DNA from: Hofstenia miamia
Lineage: Eukaryota > Xenacoelomorpha > Acoela
Direction of reading: 5' to 3'
Assembly: GCA_004352715.1 (NCBI GenBank)
Contig: SCFE01000025.1
Location: forward strand, 1,830,710 to 1,894,709
DNA: 64,000 bases
Notes under the pieces: model-generated
What the model was told of the DNA's origin: nothing
Seen by the model: the letters and a program-made list of their open reading frames with translations, nothing else
Database searches by the model: none
Made by a program: the position numbers and the translations under genes
In this document: positions 22,641 to 34,379 of the stretch, piece by piece
Numbering within the stretch: position 1 is the first letter of the stretch
How the letters are laid out: the number at the start of each line of letters is the position of its first letter

Positions 22641-23119
22641 AAACGTGATTTAAAAATGCAATTTTCGAAGATAAAGCCATATTTTTCCATGATATGGTAT
22701 TTGTCATGCAACAAAACAAGTTTTTCTGACATATCAGGACGTAGTATATTTAATATTTATTTATATTCATTGGTAAGAGGTCGATATTAATTGAGAAATG
22801 AGGTTGTTCATCATTAATATTTAGTGCAACCAAAAGTCATAAAAGTCATATTTTTATCTGTTGGACTTTTTTGCAGTCTGCTTAAAGATGGTTTTCAGAC
22901 CGGGGTGCAGTTAAATAGGAAGTTATAAATTCATGGAAAGTCATATTTCTGTTTCGTTAATAATACGTTGATAGTTGTCTCTGAAATGTGATAACAATAA
23001 TATTTTGGCATCGCTTCATTAAATAACTTAAAAATTAATGCTTTAAATCATTTAAACTAATATATATATATATTCAATTTCAATTTATGAACTTCCTGGC
23101 CTAACCCATGTATGCTGGC

Positions 23120-23433
23120 CACACTTGTCAATTAGCCGAGCCAAGCTTGAGTACCGCATTAGATATACAACGATCCCAAAACGAGCCTTCTTAAAGCAAG
23201 CTAAATTACAGATCTGTCTGTTAATTTGATTATGCAGATTTTTCTTATTCTTTCAATCAATATACCTTACGCATAGTCATATTTAAATGTTTCTTAACTA
23301 ATAGGAACAGCTATGTAAAAAATTCTGAAACCCCAATACTTTTAAGGGAATATCCAGTTAAAACGAGCGTCATTGAAGGATTCTAAGCGACGAGCCGAGC
23401 CGAGGTAAAAATGCCGGCTCGTTGACAATTCTG
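23120..23433. mobile_element. hAT-type MITE, copy 2 (CAGACTT family)
   Basis: Ends are CACACTTGTCAATTAGCC (23120) and GGCTCGTTGACAATTCTG (ending 23433), with perfect 8-bp target duplications ATGCTGGC at 23112-23119 and 23434-23441. The interior shares blocks with copy 1: TTAGATATACAACGA, AAAACGAGCC, TGTTAATTTGATTA, TTTTTCTTATT, and CGAGCCGAGCCGA near the right end. 314 bp, non-coding. Confidence 0.9.
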
Positions 23434-23553
23434 ATGCTGGCATCCTTGATCCTGGAAATGATACCCGTGAAATAATCGCCTATATCAAGTCACGATTAGA
23501 AAATACCGGTTTCAATGCTATAATCGGAATAATATGCCTAGTTATGAAAATGT

Positions 23554-23700
23554 CAAGCAGCATCGGCTGCATTTGAGAGATGTTTCTCTATGTTGAGAAT
23601 TTATCTGCTGTTATCATTATTTAGTGACGCAGTTGCTTTAAAAAATTTACTTATAATTATTATGATAGAGTTTTTGTATTTGTTTTATATCTTGTTCTCA
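23554..23700 (+). pseudogene. Possible hAT transposase C-terminal remnant
   Basis: The plus frame from 23554 reads QAASAAFERCFSMLRIYLLL then SLFSDAVALKNLLII. This resembles the hAT dimerisation motif (SA-x-x-ER-x-FS ... L-x-x-x-x-LLF/II). It is short and preceded by stops in the same frame, so it is dead and 5'-truncated. A chance resemblance is possible. Confidence 0.4.
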
Positions 23701-23867
23701 GTAATAGAAAAACGTTTTATGTTGCTTAAATGGATAAATTTAAAAAAATGGATAGTCAAATTTTAAGGCATGTTTAACTAAATTCCGTCATATTCTTGAA
23801 AAGAATCATCAGTACAAACGACTATGATTTTTAATACGTCTCTATAAGCTTTAGTATTGTAATATCG

Positions 23868-24041
23868 CTACCCAGGTGAAACTAACACTTCATAACTAGA
23901 TAATCTATTTAGTGAATCAATCCAGGGATCAGCGCCAGCTATCACGGGGTAAGTATTATCTAAGTTTCCTCTTTTGTCCTTTAATTGTATATCCCACACT
24001 GCATTAACAGATGTTCCAATAACAATTAGTAAGTAGTATTA
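23868..24041 (-). other. Unrecognised exon-like open stretch
   Basis: The minus frame between stops (24041 to 23868) reads ...IVIGTSVNAVWDIQLKDKR, then GNLDNTYPVIAGADPWIDSL, ending SSYEVLVSPG and a stop. Amino-acid composition is balanced, unlike chance AT-rich frames. A TTAATGCAG acceptor-like site occurs within it on minus (after GTSVN), and the stop overlaps a GTAG. Could be a terminal exon or transposon coding; no family recognised. Confidence 0.3.
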
Positions 24042-24148
24042 TTTAGATACTTCATCGATTGAAGAGGACTGAAATCTCTGGGCGCACTTGCCCAACGCCA
24101 AGTCACTGAGATCATAACAGGTTCGCCAGAACTGCCAACAACTCCATC

Positions 24149-25148
24149 NNNNNNNNNNNNNNNNNNNNNNNNNNNNNNNNNNNNNNNNNNNNNNNNNNNN
24201 NNNNNNNNNNNNNNNNNNNNNNNNNNNNNNNNNNNNNNNNNNNNNNNNNNNNNNNNNNNNNNNNNNNNNNNNNNNNNNNNNNNNNNNNNNNNNNNNNNNN
24301 NNNNNNNNNNNNNNNNNNNNNNNNNNNNNNNNNNNNNNNNNNNNNNNNNNNNNNNNNNNNNNNNNNNNNNNNNNNNNNNNNNNNNNNNNNNNNNNNNNNN
24401 NNNNNNNNNNNNNNNNNNNNNNNNNNNNNNNNNNNNNNNNNNNNNNNNNNNNNNNNNNNNNNNNNNNNNNNNNNNNNNNNNNNNNNNNNNNNNNNNNNNN
24501 NNNNNNNNNNNNNNNNNNNNNNNNNNNNNNNNNNNNNNNNNNNNNNNNNNNNNNNNNNNNNNNNNNNNNNNNNNNNNNNNNNNNNNNNNNNNNNNNNNNN
24601 NNNNNNNNNNNNNNNNNNNNNNNNNNNNNNNNNNNNNNNNNNNNNNNNNNNNNNNNNNNNNNNNNNNNNNNNNNNNNNNNNNNNNNNNNNNNNNNNNNNN
24701 NNNNNNNNNNNNNNNNNNNNNNNNNNNNNNNNNNNNNNNNNNNNNNNNNNNNNNNNNNNNNNNNNNNNNNNNNNNNNNNNNNNNNNNNNNNNNNNNNNNN
24801 NNNNNNNNNNNNNNNNNNNNNNNNNNNNNNNNNNNNNNNNNNNNNNNNNNNNNNNNNNNNNNNNNNNNNNNNNNNNNNNNNNNNNNNNNNNNNNNNNNNN
24901 NNNNNNNNNNNNNNNNNNNNNNNNNNNNNNNNNNNNNNNNNNNNNNNNNNNNNNNNNNNNNNNNNNNNNNNNNNNNNNNNNNNNNNNNNNNNNNNNNNNN
25001 NNNNNNNNNNNNNNNNNNNNNNNNNNNNNNNNNNNNNNNNNNNNNNNNNNNNNNNNNNNNNNNNNNNNNNNNNNNNNNNNNNNNNNNNNNNNNNNNNNNN
25101 NNNNNNNNNNNNNNNNNNNNNNNNNNNNNNNNNNNNNNNNNNNNNNNN
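24149..25148. other. Assembly gap, exactly 1000 N
   Basis: The run of exactly 1000 N probably denotes a gap of unknown size. The right edge is a (TA)n tract (25149-25174). Open frames spanning it are artefacts. Confidence 0.98.
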
Positions 25149-25174
25149 ATATATATATATATATATATATATAT

Positions 25175-26600
25175 CTTGCAGTAATGTAATTATAGACACA
25201 TGTGTGTTTGTATCTAGGGCATAGCACAGAGATAGAAATGGTCCGAAGACTAAACCCGGCCCACTTACATTAATGCTAATTCGACCTATTTTTATGATAA
25301 TTGCTTAAGATTTGTTTTCAATTTTCAGTTTGCATGCAACTCTATAGATATGTCCATGTAAAAGGGTTTCAATATGTCTTAACAAGCTCGGATAAAATTG
25401 TTCAAAAACGTGGACAAATAGATTTGTTACTTAAATGTAACGCTAGAAGATGAAAGGTTGATATCTATATTTAGTAATTAAATTTCTAGTGAGTTTTTTG
25501 TCTAGTTATATAATCTATTTCTCATGTTTCTCATAATCCTGTTTGGGAGACCAGGAAAATTTTCCTTCTTAGATATTTATTCGATGCGAAATATAATTTA
25601 ATGGCATTTAATCAACTTAAGTTTTCACATTTCTAAAGATTGTGAGTTAACTAAAACAAAAATTTGCCAAGCTATTGCAAGAACTAAAATTTTATTAATA
25701 TATTTTCGAATCAATAAATATTATGAAAAAACATTTCTTTGACAATGATCATTCTCTATTCAAGAAATACTTGACATATAACCAAAGAATGCATCCTAGT
25801 GAAAAAAATCATCAATATACCTGTAATTCTAGCAATTATACATATATTCATGTATACATATACACACATATATATATATATATATATGCATTTTAATCTT
25901 GATAGATAGATAGATAGATAAATAACATAATACTTTTGTGAAGTATTCTTAGAACCCATTATGCATATTTTGGAAATTGTATTAAAATATTAAAAATACA
26001 CATTAATGAAACTGTTAAAATTTAGAAAAAGTTGAGACTCGAATATAAATCCATGTTATATTTTGATTGACATGCTAAAGTGATGATAGGAAAGTCTCAT
26101 TGTCTGAAAGATTTCAAATTATGATTGATACAAAAGAGCGATTGCCTCATAACTATAAGAAGACAAGAAAGTGTATCTCTTTGTTCATGCAATTTAAGAA
26201 GTACTTCAAAAAACCAAACATATTTCTATAAATAAAATTTTATTAGAAGACTGTCGTAGCACAACTTTGAGAAATAAATATAAATTGATTGCTACATTAT
26301 CACAAATTAATATAGGAACAAATAATTTTTGCATAATTATTTAAAGTTGAATGAGATTTTGAAATTCAACAGAAATTTGTGAAATTCTTCCTTAAAAACT
26401 GTCTTCAGATAATCAATGGATGTGAACTTGCACATTTCTTCCATGAGGCCATATATTTCTTCAATCATGAAATATTCAATTATCACACATGTTTCTTTCA
26501 ATTAGGTAAAAACATTGAGATGATTTAACAGTAATATATTCAGTCTGTTAAAAATAGGTGCATATAATCATATCCTATAATGCATTGATTTATTCATGTA
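25175..26600. other. AT-rich non-coding stretch
   Basis: Contains (TA)n at about 25868-25886 and (GATA)n at 25901-25920. No coding signal is recognised. Confidence 0.5.
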
Positions 26601-26608
26601 TATATATG

Positions 26609-26673
<65 letters not shown>

Positions 26674-26873
26674 NNNNNNNNNNNNNNNNNNNNNNNNNNN
26701 NNNNNNNNNNNNNNNNNNNNNNNNNNNNNNNNNNNNNNNNNNNNNNNNNNNNNNNNNNNNNNNNNNNNNNNNNNNNNNNNNNNNNNNNNNNNNNNNNNNN
26801 NNNNNNNNNNNNNNNNNNNNNNNNNNNNNNNNNNNNNNNNNNNNNNNNNNNNNNNNTATATATATATATATAT
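26601..26873. repeat. Long (TA)n microsatellite with an internal gap
   Basis: Pure TA repeats run into N from both sides (gap 26674-26856, 183 N). All frames here are microsatellite translations. Confidence 0.95.
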
Positions 26874-29800
26874 AGCAGCATACAAAAAATCGTACAATGT
26901 TGTCAACTGGTTCGTATTTTGCGATATAATTTACAGTACGAATTTCTATTTTTAGATGAAATACTTTATAGAAAAAATCTTGCATATTGAAACTGACTTA
27001 TTGCTTATATGCTTACTATTTATGAAATTAATTAGTTCATTATTGATGAAATCAAACATTTTCTTTACATTTCAGTATTTGCCAATTAATTTATCTCATT
27101 TGTTATAATTACCCAAACTTTAATCTTAATAGTTTTTTTCTCTGATGAGAAAATTGAAAAAATGCACTAAGATTGCGCAATATAAATTACATACAAACAT
27201 TGTTTACTACGCAATTATACACTTAGCATTATATTTTACCTTGGACTCTCCAAAAATTATTACTGTATCATCTCTATTCCTGCATATATTTTTATTCAAG
27301 TAGTCGGATACACTTAATTAACATCGTGTAGCAATGTTATTTTCTCATTCTTGTGATTAACAATTCCATTATTTTATTATTTATCTTCTTATGTTTATTA
27401 TAATATTTCAATTAAAATTTTTTTGTGGTTGTAAATGTATTTCATTAAATTTGAAATTTATAATACTAAATATTTTATATGAATAAATTCATGATTTTCA
27501 AACTTTGTATTCCATTTATTCAAAAACAACTAATGTTTTGACAATGGATTCCAGTCGTTCTAAAGTATGCAAAAAATATTTTTATCTCATGGACAGTGGA
27601 TGAAGATAAAGAGCATCAGTTGGAAAAAGTCTCTCAGTCAAACATTTCAAAATCACCCATCAATTATGTAGAACTGCAAACATATATTGGGTGAATACAA
27701 TGAAAACTGATTTCCATTTTAAGTGATTGCTTCATGATTCGTGCAGAAATTATTATCAAGTTTAGGAAATTTGTTATTATTTTGAATTTTTCTGTAATAA
27801 TTACTAAATAAAAATGTTATTTCCTATTTCATTTAAATCCACAAAGCCTTTAGAAAAATTTGAAAAATTACAGGGATATTAATTACAAACTATGATATGG
27901 ATGTTCATATTAATTGATTTCAATTTGATTTGAGTTGATTTAGAAATCTTGAAAACATATACCTCAAAGTTGTAAAATACAATGTAGCCTCTGCTTAAAT
28001 TTTTCTTTATCTTATTATAGTTTTGATGGTGATGGCTCCAAAACCAGTAGTAATATTTGTAAACAAATTTCTGAAAAAGAATCGTTGGTGGTGAATTGGT
28101 CACTCTTGCTTTCATGCCTATCTAAGTGCTATTTATTCACTTGATGATGAAATACTATAAAATACACAGAAAAAACTTTTTATTGACAAAATTTGTACTT
28201 TTATTACATAAATTATCGGAAAAACAAAGAAGTAACAAGGGATAGCCAATATAACGTCCGAAATAATTAATCAATTGTTAGGGTCAACGAATTTTGGCCC
28301 ATTTTTATTTTTGCCTTTCATTGTTGTAGTGTGCGCAGCTATTTTGGCCATGTATAGCTTAATTTCTGTGTTGTGACTTAAGCATGATGGATGTGATTTT
28401 GCTTCAGAATTTCTTCAAGTATCTTTTTTTTGCTAGTCAGGGATCAAAATATGGATCAATTTGATTCATAGATATCACTGGATGTAGATCTGAAAATTTA
28501 TTTTATGGATTTTTATAGACCATTATGGATCAAATAAATCCTAACATATAAACATTTTTATACTTATGGCAAATTTTTTGTAAAATCACTTTAGCCTTAT
28601 TTTATCTGGGCTTTTTTTAGCAGTCATTCCTGAGTAGGCAATTTGCTGTGGAGATACTTTGCCATGTCAAGAATAGTTTGGCGGTAACCATTTTGCAATA
28701 AGATAATGAATATGCAAATTATGTGCATATTAATTAGGTTAGGTATCAAATTTTCTAAATTTCTTATTTTTGCCACAAAATGTTAGAAATATTAATCAAT
28801 AGGAATCATGAGAAAGGTCTATAATGCAAAGAAAACATAGAAAATATTTAATTAAAATTTTGCATTGAAAATTATGCATTGGTTTCAATTTATGGCCTTC
28901 ACATACAAAATCAATATTTTTAAAATTCCTAAGAAATTCATGGACTTTTTTTTAAAATTGCTATAACTTTGATCCTATTTGCAAAATATTTCGTCAATAT
29001 TTGCAGAACAAGTTAAAGAAAAAGCAGTGTCTGGATTATGTCTAAAAATAAGGAGAGGAGATCAAATCACCCCCAGGTAAAATAGGGTTAAATAACCAAT
29101 GAAACTAAGCTGCCAATCATTTTTTTACAAATTTGATAATATTATAGTGTGTATCAATCATATTACACTATGAGAGCTAATGATGTTTCGAATAATAATC
29201 AAAATATTAGGTTTGCAAAAATATCATGCGCAATGAGACTCATGTGTAACTTTCTGTCTCTCTTTAAGGTGTTCAAAAGAACACAAGAAATGCTCGTGGG
29301 TTTAAGTTTTTTTCAGATGATATTTCTTGCCTTTATAGATCGATCCACGAAAATTGTTGTGAATTAGATTGAATATGGCCATACCAATAACTGTGGTACC
29401 CGTATCTACCCTACTTCGTAGGCAGTGGCTGGTGAAAGCCCTTGCATAGAATCCTCCGAGCGGGGGGGCGGACCCTCTTGGCTACGCCCTTGCTCTATAG
29501 GTATGAACATCACCCCCAAATCATCTCTGAATTAGTTGTAAACAGAATTTCCACTAAACTTAAAATAGCTATGAAATTATACCCTATAACTACAAAACAA
29601 AAAATACGAAAACATCATAAAAAGAAAACAATGTTTTCCAAATTTGGGAAACAATAAACCACTTGAGTCAACTAGTAGCATAAACAAGGCGAAAGAAAAT
29701 ACAATGTACTCCTCAGGTTGTTAGAACATTGATATAGATTGATTAAACAAAAAAAATTTTGAAAAAAATTAATACATGCTTAAAACTATGTTCAGTTGAG

Positions 29801-31620
29801 CTTTCAGGGTCTAGTATTTCAATTTTGTCAAAATTTCGTAATATATTGCCACTCTCTTGGTCACTCAAGTTGGTAACACGTGAAATTTAAAAATTCATTT
29901 GTTCGCTCATAGAGTTAAAATGGATATTTCTCATTGGTCCAATGTGACTAATATGAATTTGGATTGTACAGAATGATATGATTGCCTCCATTTTAATTAA
30001 CCCTGTCAATTATGTCAAAATATCCAAGTTGTCCACTTATATTATTAATTAAGCACTTTTACATTATTTCTGTAACTCAGAAAACACTTTATTACATACA
30101 GTCGAAATACCTTATGTCGCATAATACATTCTTATGTTCTTAACTCGTCAATGGGACGATTGATGTAGTTCCATTTATTTTGACAATCATCTTATATTTC
30201 GAAATAATTTTTTGTATATCATGATTTCAAATCCTCATGTTTTTATTTGATTTTTTTCCACTTTCATAATTGAAACAACGTGCTTGTTCTTCATTCACCG
30301 CTTTCTTACTTGATGGAGCTTACGTCAACATAAAATGGGGCTTACCATGTATTTTCTTTATTAGTTTTCGTTTGATCATTGCGAATTATTGAGTACATAA
30401 ATAAGGTAGGCTAACATATCACCGCTTGAATTATGAAAGAAAATTTAGTCAAATATATCGATGAGAAAATTAATTTCATCGCCAGTTAAAAGCTTATTAT
30501 TGATGTGCAGTGGTGCAAGTGAAAGGCTTAGGAAAACCGGAATGATAGAGAAATATGGCTGAAAGGGACTAGTAAAAATCTATAAGCTATTTACAATATA
30601 CATATATATATATATATATATATAAGATATAAAAGTGTGTTTATGTGTGTGTGTTTCAATTTTCTAGCACTATACAAAATTGATGTTATTTTATCAATTG
30701 TGAAAGTTCATCAATACATCAAAATACTAATGCATGGTGTAAAATTAATCCATAATAAAGGATTAATTATAAAAAAGATCTGAAATCTAACAAAGTAATG
30801 TACAATACATAAATAAATGTATTTGCATAATTTGAAGAAATCTAATGCTAGAACCTTTTGCTAATGTAGTCATCAAATATATTGCAGCACAGTGGGGTGG
30901 AAGTAGTTGCAAGAAGGGGATTTTCTCCCTCTCTTGTTAAAATGAAGTTTTATTAAAAATCTTCTTAATTCTTATAATTTAAGGAGACAGTTTCCTTTTT
31001 GTTAGTTAGCATACTGGTAATAAAGGCAACTTGTCCTCCTTTCCAGAATGCCGTTTATGGCATGGGCATATGTGGGTAGACCAAATTCAAAATTTCGGAA
31101 ATATATTATGGCTATTATGTAAATTATGGTAAAAGAAAATCACAACAAAGATCGCAGAACGAAACATTTATTAACACAATTTAAAATAAATCTACAATTT
31201 TTTTGTTTTCCAATTCAACATACTTTGTTAAGAGCAAACATCAAATCAAAAAAAATCGTCAGTATTTGTTGTTTATCCACTATTACAAAGGGGAAACAAT
31301 TTTACATTTAGTATTTGCTTAAAATCTAATGAAACTGAACGGTTGCAGCACTTTTAAAAGTTGTTAGCACATCAAAATGTTTTTTATTAGAAAAACGTGT
31401 AAAATAGATGCTTACCAATTAAATTATTTAAATGAAAGCTATATGGTGTTTTAAACACCTTTTTATTGTTTTTTTCAACATCTTTTTTTCAGAATATTTC
31501 GGAACCTTTGTATGAAATGGTCTTATCAGCCTAAAACAATATTTTGAGCAATTCACATTTATATGTTTTCTATATTTAAAAATTAAGATAATGTGCTATA
31601 AATTTAATATCGGTATCTTA
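26874..31620. other. Long AT-rich non-coding stretch
   Basis: A (TA)n/(TG)n patch lies at about 30599-30654. A G-rich patch (GAGCGGGGGGGCGG) is at about 29458-29471. At 27549 a short frame (MDSSRSKVCKKYFYLMDSG) faintly resembles a BED-finger start but is too short to call. Nothing else is supported. Confidence 0.45.
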
Positions 31621-31657
31621 CAAGGTTGTAGTGGGACGTGGGATTGGATTGGATAAG

Positions 31658-31713
31658 ACAAGTCTGACGTGGGATGGGAATGAGACAAAAAAAACTGTCC
31701 CACGTCAAGTCTG
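31658..31713. repeat. Inverted repeat around TCTGACGTGGGA
   Basis: AAGTCTGACGTGGGA on the left and TCCCACGTCAAGTCT on the right can pair over about 14 bp around a roughly 23-nt A-rich loop. A further GTGGGACGTGGGA lies just upstream (31631). It may be a hAT-like end (reverse complement AGACTTGACGTGGGA). Confidence 0.5.
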
Positions 31714-33920
31714 CCAAGCTCCCATTGAAGGACTTTAAGAATTCTTTAGTTTTTTAGGTTTATCAATAGAATATCCTTTTATTGATTGAAAAATCATAAC
31801 CCAGGAGAAGGTTGCAGTTAAAGTCTTGCGGAGCGGGAGCAAATTCTTAAAACCCTGAAATGAAAATTTTCAATGTTTTAAATAATATTTTTTTCTATAG
31901 TTTTTACATGTTTCGAAACTCATTAGCATCAAAGATATGAAGATGCTTTACTTAGAGTTGAGACATATTGAGATTAAAATGTAAGCTTACTCAAACAACA
32001 AAGAAAAAAACCAAGGATGTGTAGTACTTTTTATTCAAAATCCAAAGGCGAAAATTGTTTAATTGTTTCCAGTCGGAGTATAAGAGACAAATGCATTTCA
32101 AGTTTCAGCGGCAGTTCCTGAACGAGCGCTTTTTTCAGGGGACTCATGATTGCTGGATCGACACTCAAATTCTGAACGAACATTGTGCAACGCATTATGC
32201 TTTAAAGTACAGCTTTATGTTGATTGGGTTTTTTCGGGTTCGGGCGCAATAGCTATTTTAGCGGGAGTGGGGTTGAGATAAACCTTTTCGAAATTTTATA
32301 TTTTGATACTTTTTTGAAAGGGGTGAATATTGCATTAATTTACAAAATGTTTAATTTTGTTTGTGATTGAAATTAGTGATATTTTTCCAATGCTAAGTAT
32401 ACTGTATGAATTAGAACAATGTTAAAACGACATTTTCCAAAAAATGGCAGAAAATATTCCGCCTAATTTCTTGTAAGTTTGTTGAGTACATGCATAACAT
32501 TTGTGTGTGTGCTAAATTATCAGTCCAAACACCACTGAAGTTACTTCAAGCCAGTTAACACTAAGCAATGAAATAATAACTGAAAAAGAATTCAGAGGAA
32601 TTTCAGTTAAACTGTGCCAATAACTTAGGTTGTAGCATTATTAGCAAAGATGCATAATCGTTTATAAATTTGTTCTTACGAAAAAGTTTGTTCTGGATTT
32701 TTATATTATTAGTCGTTACTTATGAACACTGCACATGCCGATTTTTTGAACATTATTCTTTTCCTTGAATACTTTTTTGCAACTAATTAAGAATTCACTT
32801 TTTAGTAATTGTAGATTTTCAGCTACTAAGAAATTCCCAAGAACAGTTTTAAGAAATTTTGAAATCATGCTGTATTGGTGTTCGAAAATTATTTGAAAAC
32901 CATTGACTGGAAAAGCATGAGATAAATTCTCATATTTAAACTAATAAAATATTTTGGAGTAGTATTATATATTTCTTGTTCAATTAATCTTGTTTGAAAT
33001 ATTTATTACAATGCGTGATTTGTGGGAAGGTGTTGCTGCAAAGGATGTGATTCAATTTTAATAAAATATATTAAAGTAAATGCAGGATGTTGGTAATATT
33101 TGTAAATTGAATTTACCACATCTTAGTGGAACATTTAGCTACACCAACGTAATCTATTTGACTCTGTATTTTATAGAGACAACAATTAGTTTAAAGATAA
33201 TATAGTCAATTCCAGTGCATTGAATTCCATTTTTCAAAATTTGGCTTAAGGCTAAAACTTCTCTGCTTTGCGGTTGGTACTTAAATTCGTCAATTTATTA
33301 TCTTACAGTAATCAGAAATTATCTTACAACAGTAAAAAAATATGTAACTATGGAAATCACTATAAAATATCTCTTATCCAATAGCATTAGTCAAAGAGCA
33401 TTACCAATATGGTAAATAGTAAAATACATAAAAATATTTAAATAGTTTTTGGAGTTTAAGTAATTGATTGAAGTTGATCTTTTGAAAACTTTGGAAATTA
33501 AATATATAGGAATGAACTAAAATATTAATTTTATGTTTATCTCATATTATTACTATTTAACAAGATGTCCCTTAAACAATATCCTAATTAAGCTCATTTT
33601 AAACATTTATGACTGTCCTAAGATAATTTCTGATGGCTGTAAGATAGTGCATTGACGAATTTAAGTACCAACCTTGTTTTACATTGGTAACTAAAAACTA
33701 TCACGTTTATTGATTAAGTTGATAAACATCAAATCATACTCGAGTTGTGCACTTTTATGTACCAAATGGATTTTTCAGGGAGGGATTGCCTAACAGGTTT
33801 TTAACCCGTTTTAACCGCATGATGACAAATATTTGTGTTTCTATGGTTATGTGTATCTATCCCTATATGCAGGTTAAAAATGTAAAATATATAATTCTTA
33901 TATATTTCTTATCAGTACCC
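31714..33920. other. Non-coding, nothing recognised
   Basis: AT-rich. The 65-codon frame at 32055-32252 and the start of the frame at 33747 lack motifs. A mariner remnant begins at 33925. Confidence 0.45.
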
Positions 33921-33924
33921 AACA

Positions 33925-34180
33925 ATGGTGCCGAAACAACTTCCTCCGGTTTTGGAGCAATTGCGGCCTCCCTCATCACCCGATATCAACCCAATGGACT
34001 TCAGTGCTTATTCCATGTTGAGTTTGAGGCCTGCCGCTCCCCACATACAACGGTGGAATCTTTGAAAGTGTGTTTGTTAAAGCTTAGTTTAAAATACCTC
34101 AAACTGAGTTGTGTGCTGCAGTGGAGAATTTTAGACGACGACTTGAGCGAGTTATAGATCAAGCACATGTCGAAAAATAA
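33925..34180 (+). pseudogene. mariner-family transposase C-terminal fragment
   Basis: From ATG at 33925 one frame reads ...VLEQLRPPSSPDINPMDFSA, containing the hallmark (W)PPxSPDxNPxD block with the last catalytic aspartate. After frame changes, sequence ending at the TAA at 34178 reads ELCAAVENFRRRLERVIDQA, the typical mariner C terminus. At least two frameshifts are needed. N-terminal and first catalytic regions are absent. Confidence 0.75.
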
Positions 34181-34278
34181 GTCATGACAATGTTTTGGGA
34201 TGCTTTAAAATATAATAAAATGCTTTCAACTCTCTTGCCTAACATTTTATACATTCCGGTAACGTTTTCCTCCACCCT

Positions 34279-34379
34279 ATATATATANNNNNNNNNNNNN
34301 NNNNNNNNNNNNNNNNNNNNNNNNNNNNNNNNNNNNNNNNNNNNNNNNNNNNNNNNNATATATATATATATATATATAT
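34279..34379. repeat. (TA)n microsatellite with a 70-N gap
   Basis: TA repeats flank N at 34288-34357. Confidence 0.95.

Noticed and set aside
24039-25227. Two long minus-strand frames of about 370-390 codons
   Set aside because: They consist almost wholly of N with a few microsatellite codons; artefacts of the gap.
25901-25920. (GATA)n as a regulatory GATA-factor array
   Set aside because: A simple tetranucleotide microsatellite beside (TA)n is the sufficient explanation.
26558-26985. Several frames rich in Ile-Tyr repeats
   Set aside because: Translations of (TA)n across a gap, not proteins.
27549-27650. MDSSRSKV... as a BED zinc finger start
   Set aside because: No Cys/His pattern follows and a stop occurs after 19 codons.
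33747-34157. 136-codon plus frame as an intact gene
   Set aside because: Only a small part is in a transposase frame; the recognisable mariner motifs lie in shifted frames, so it is a relic.
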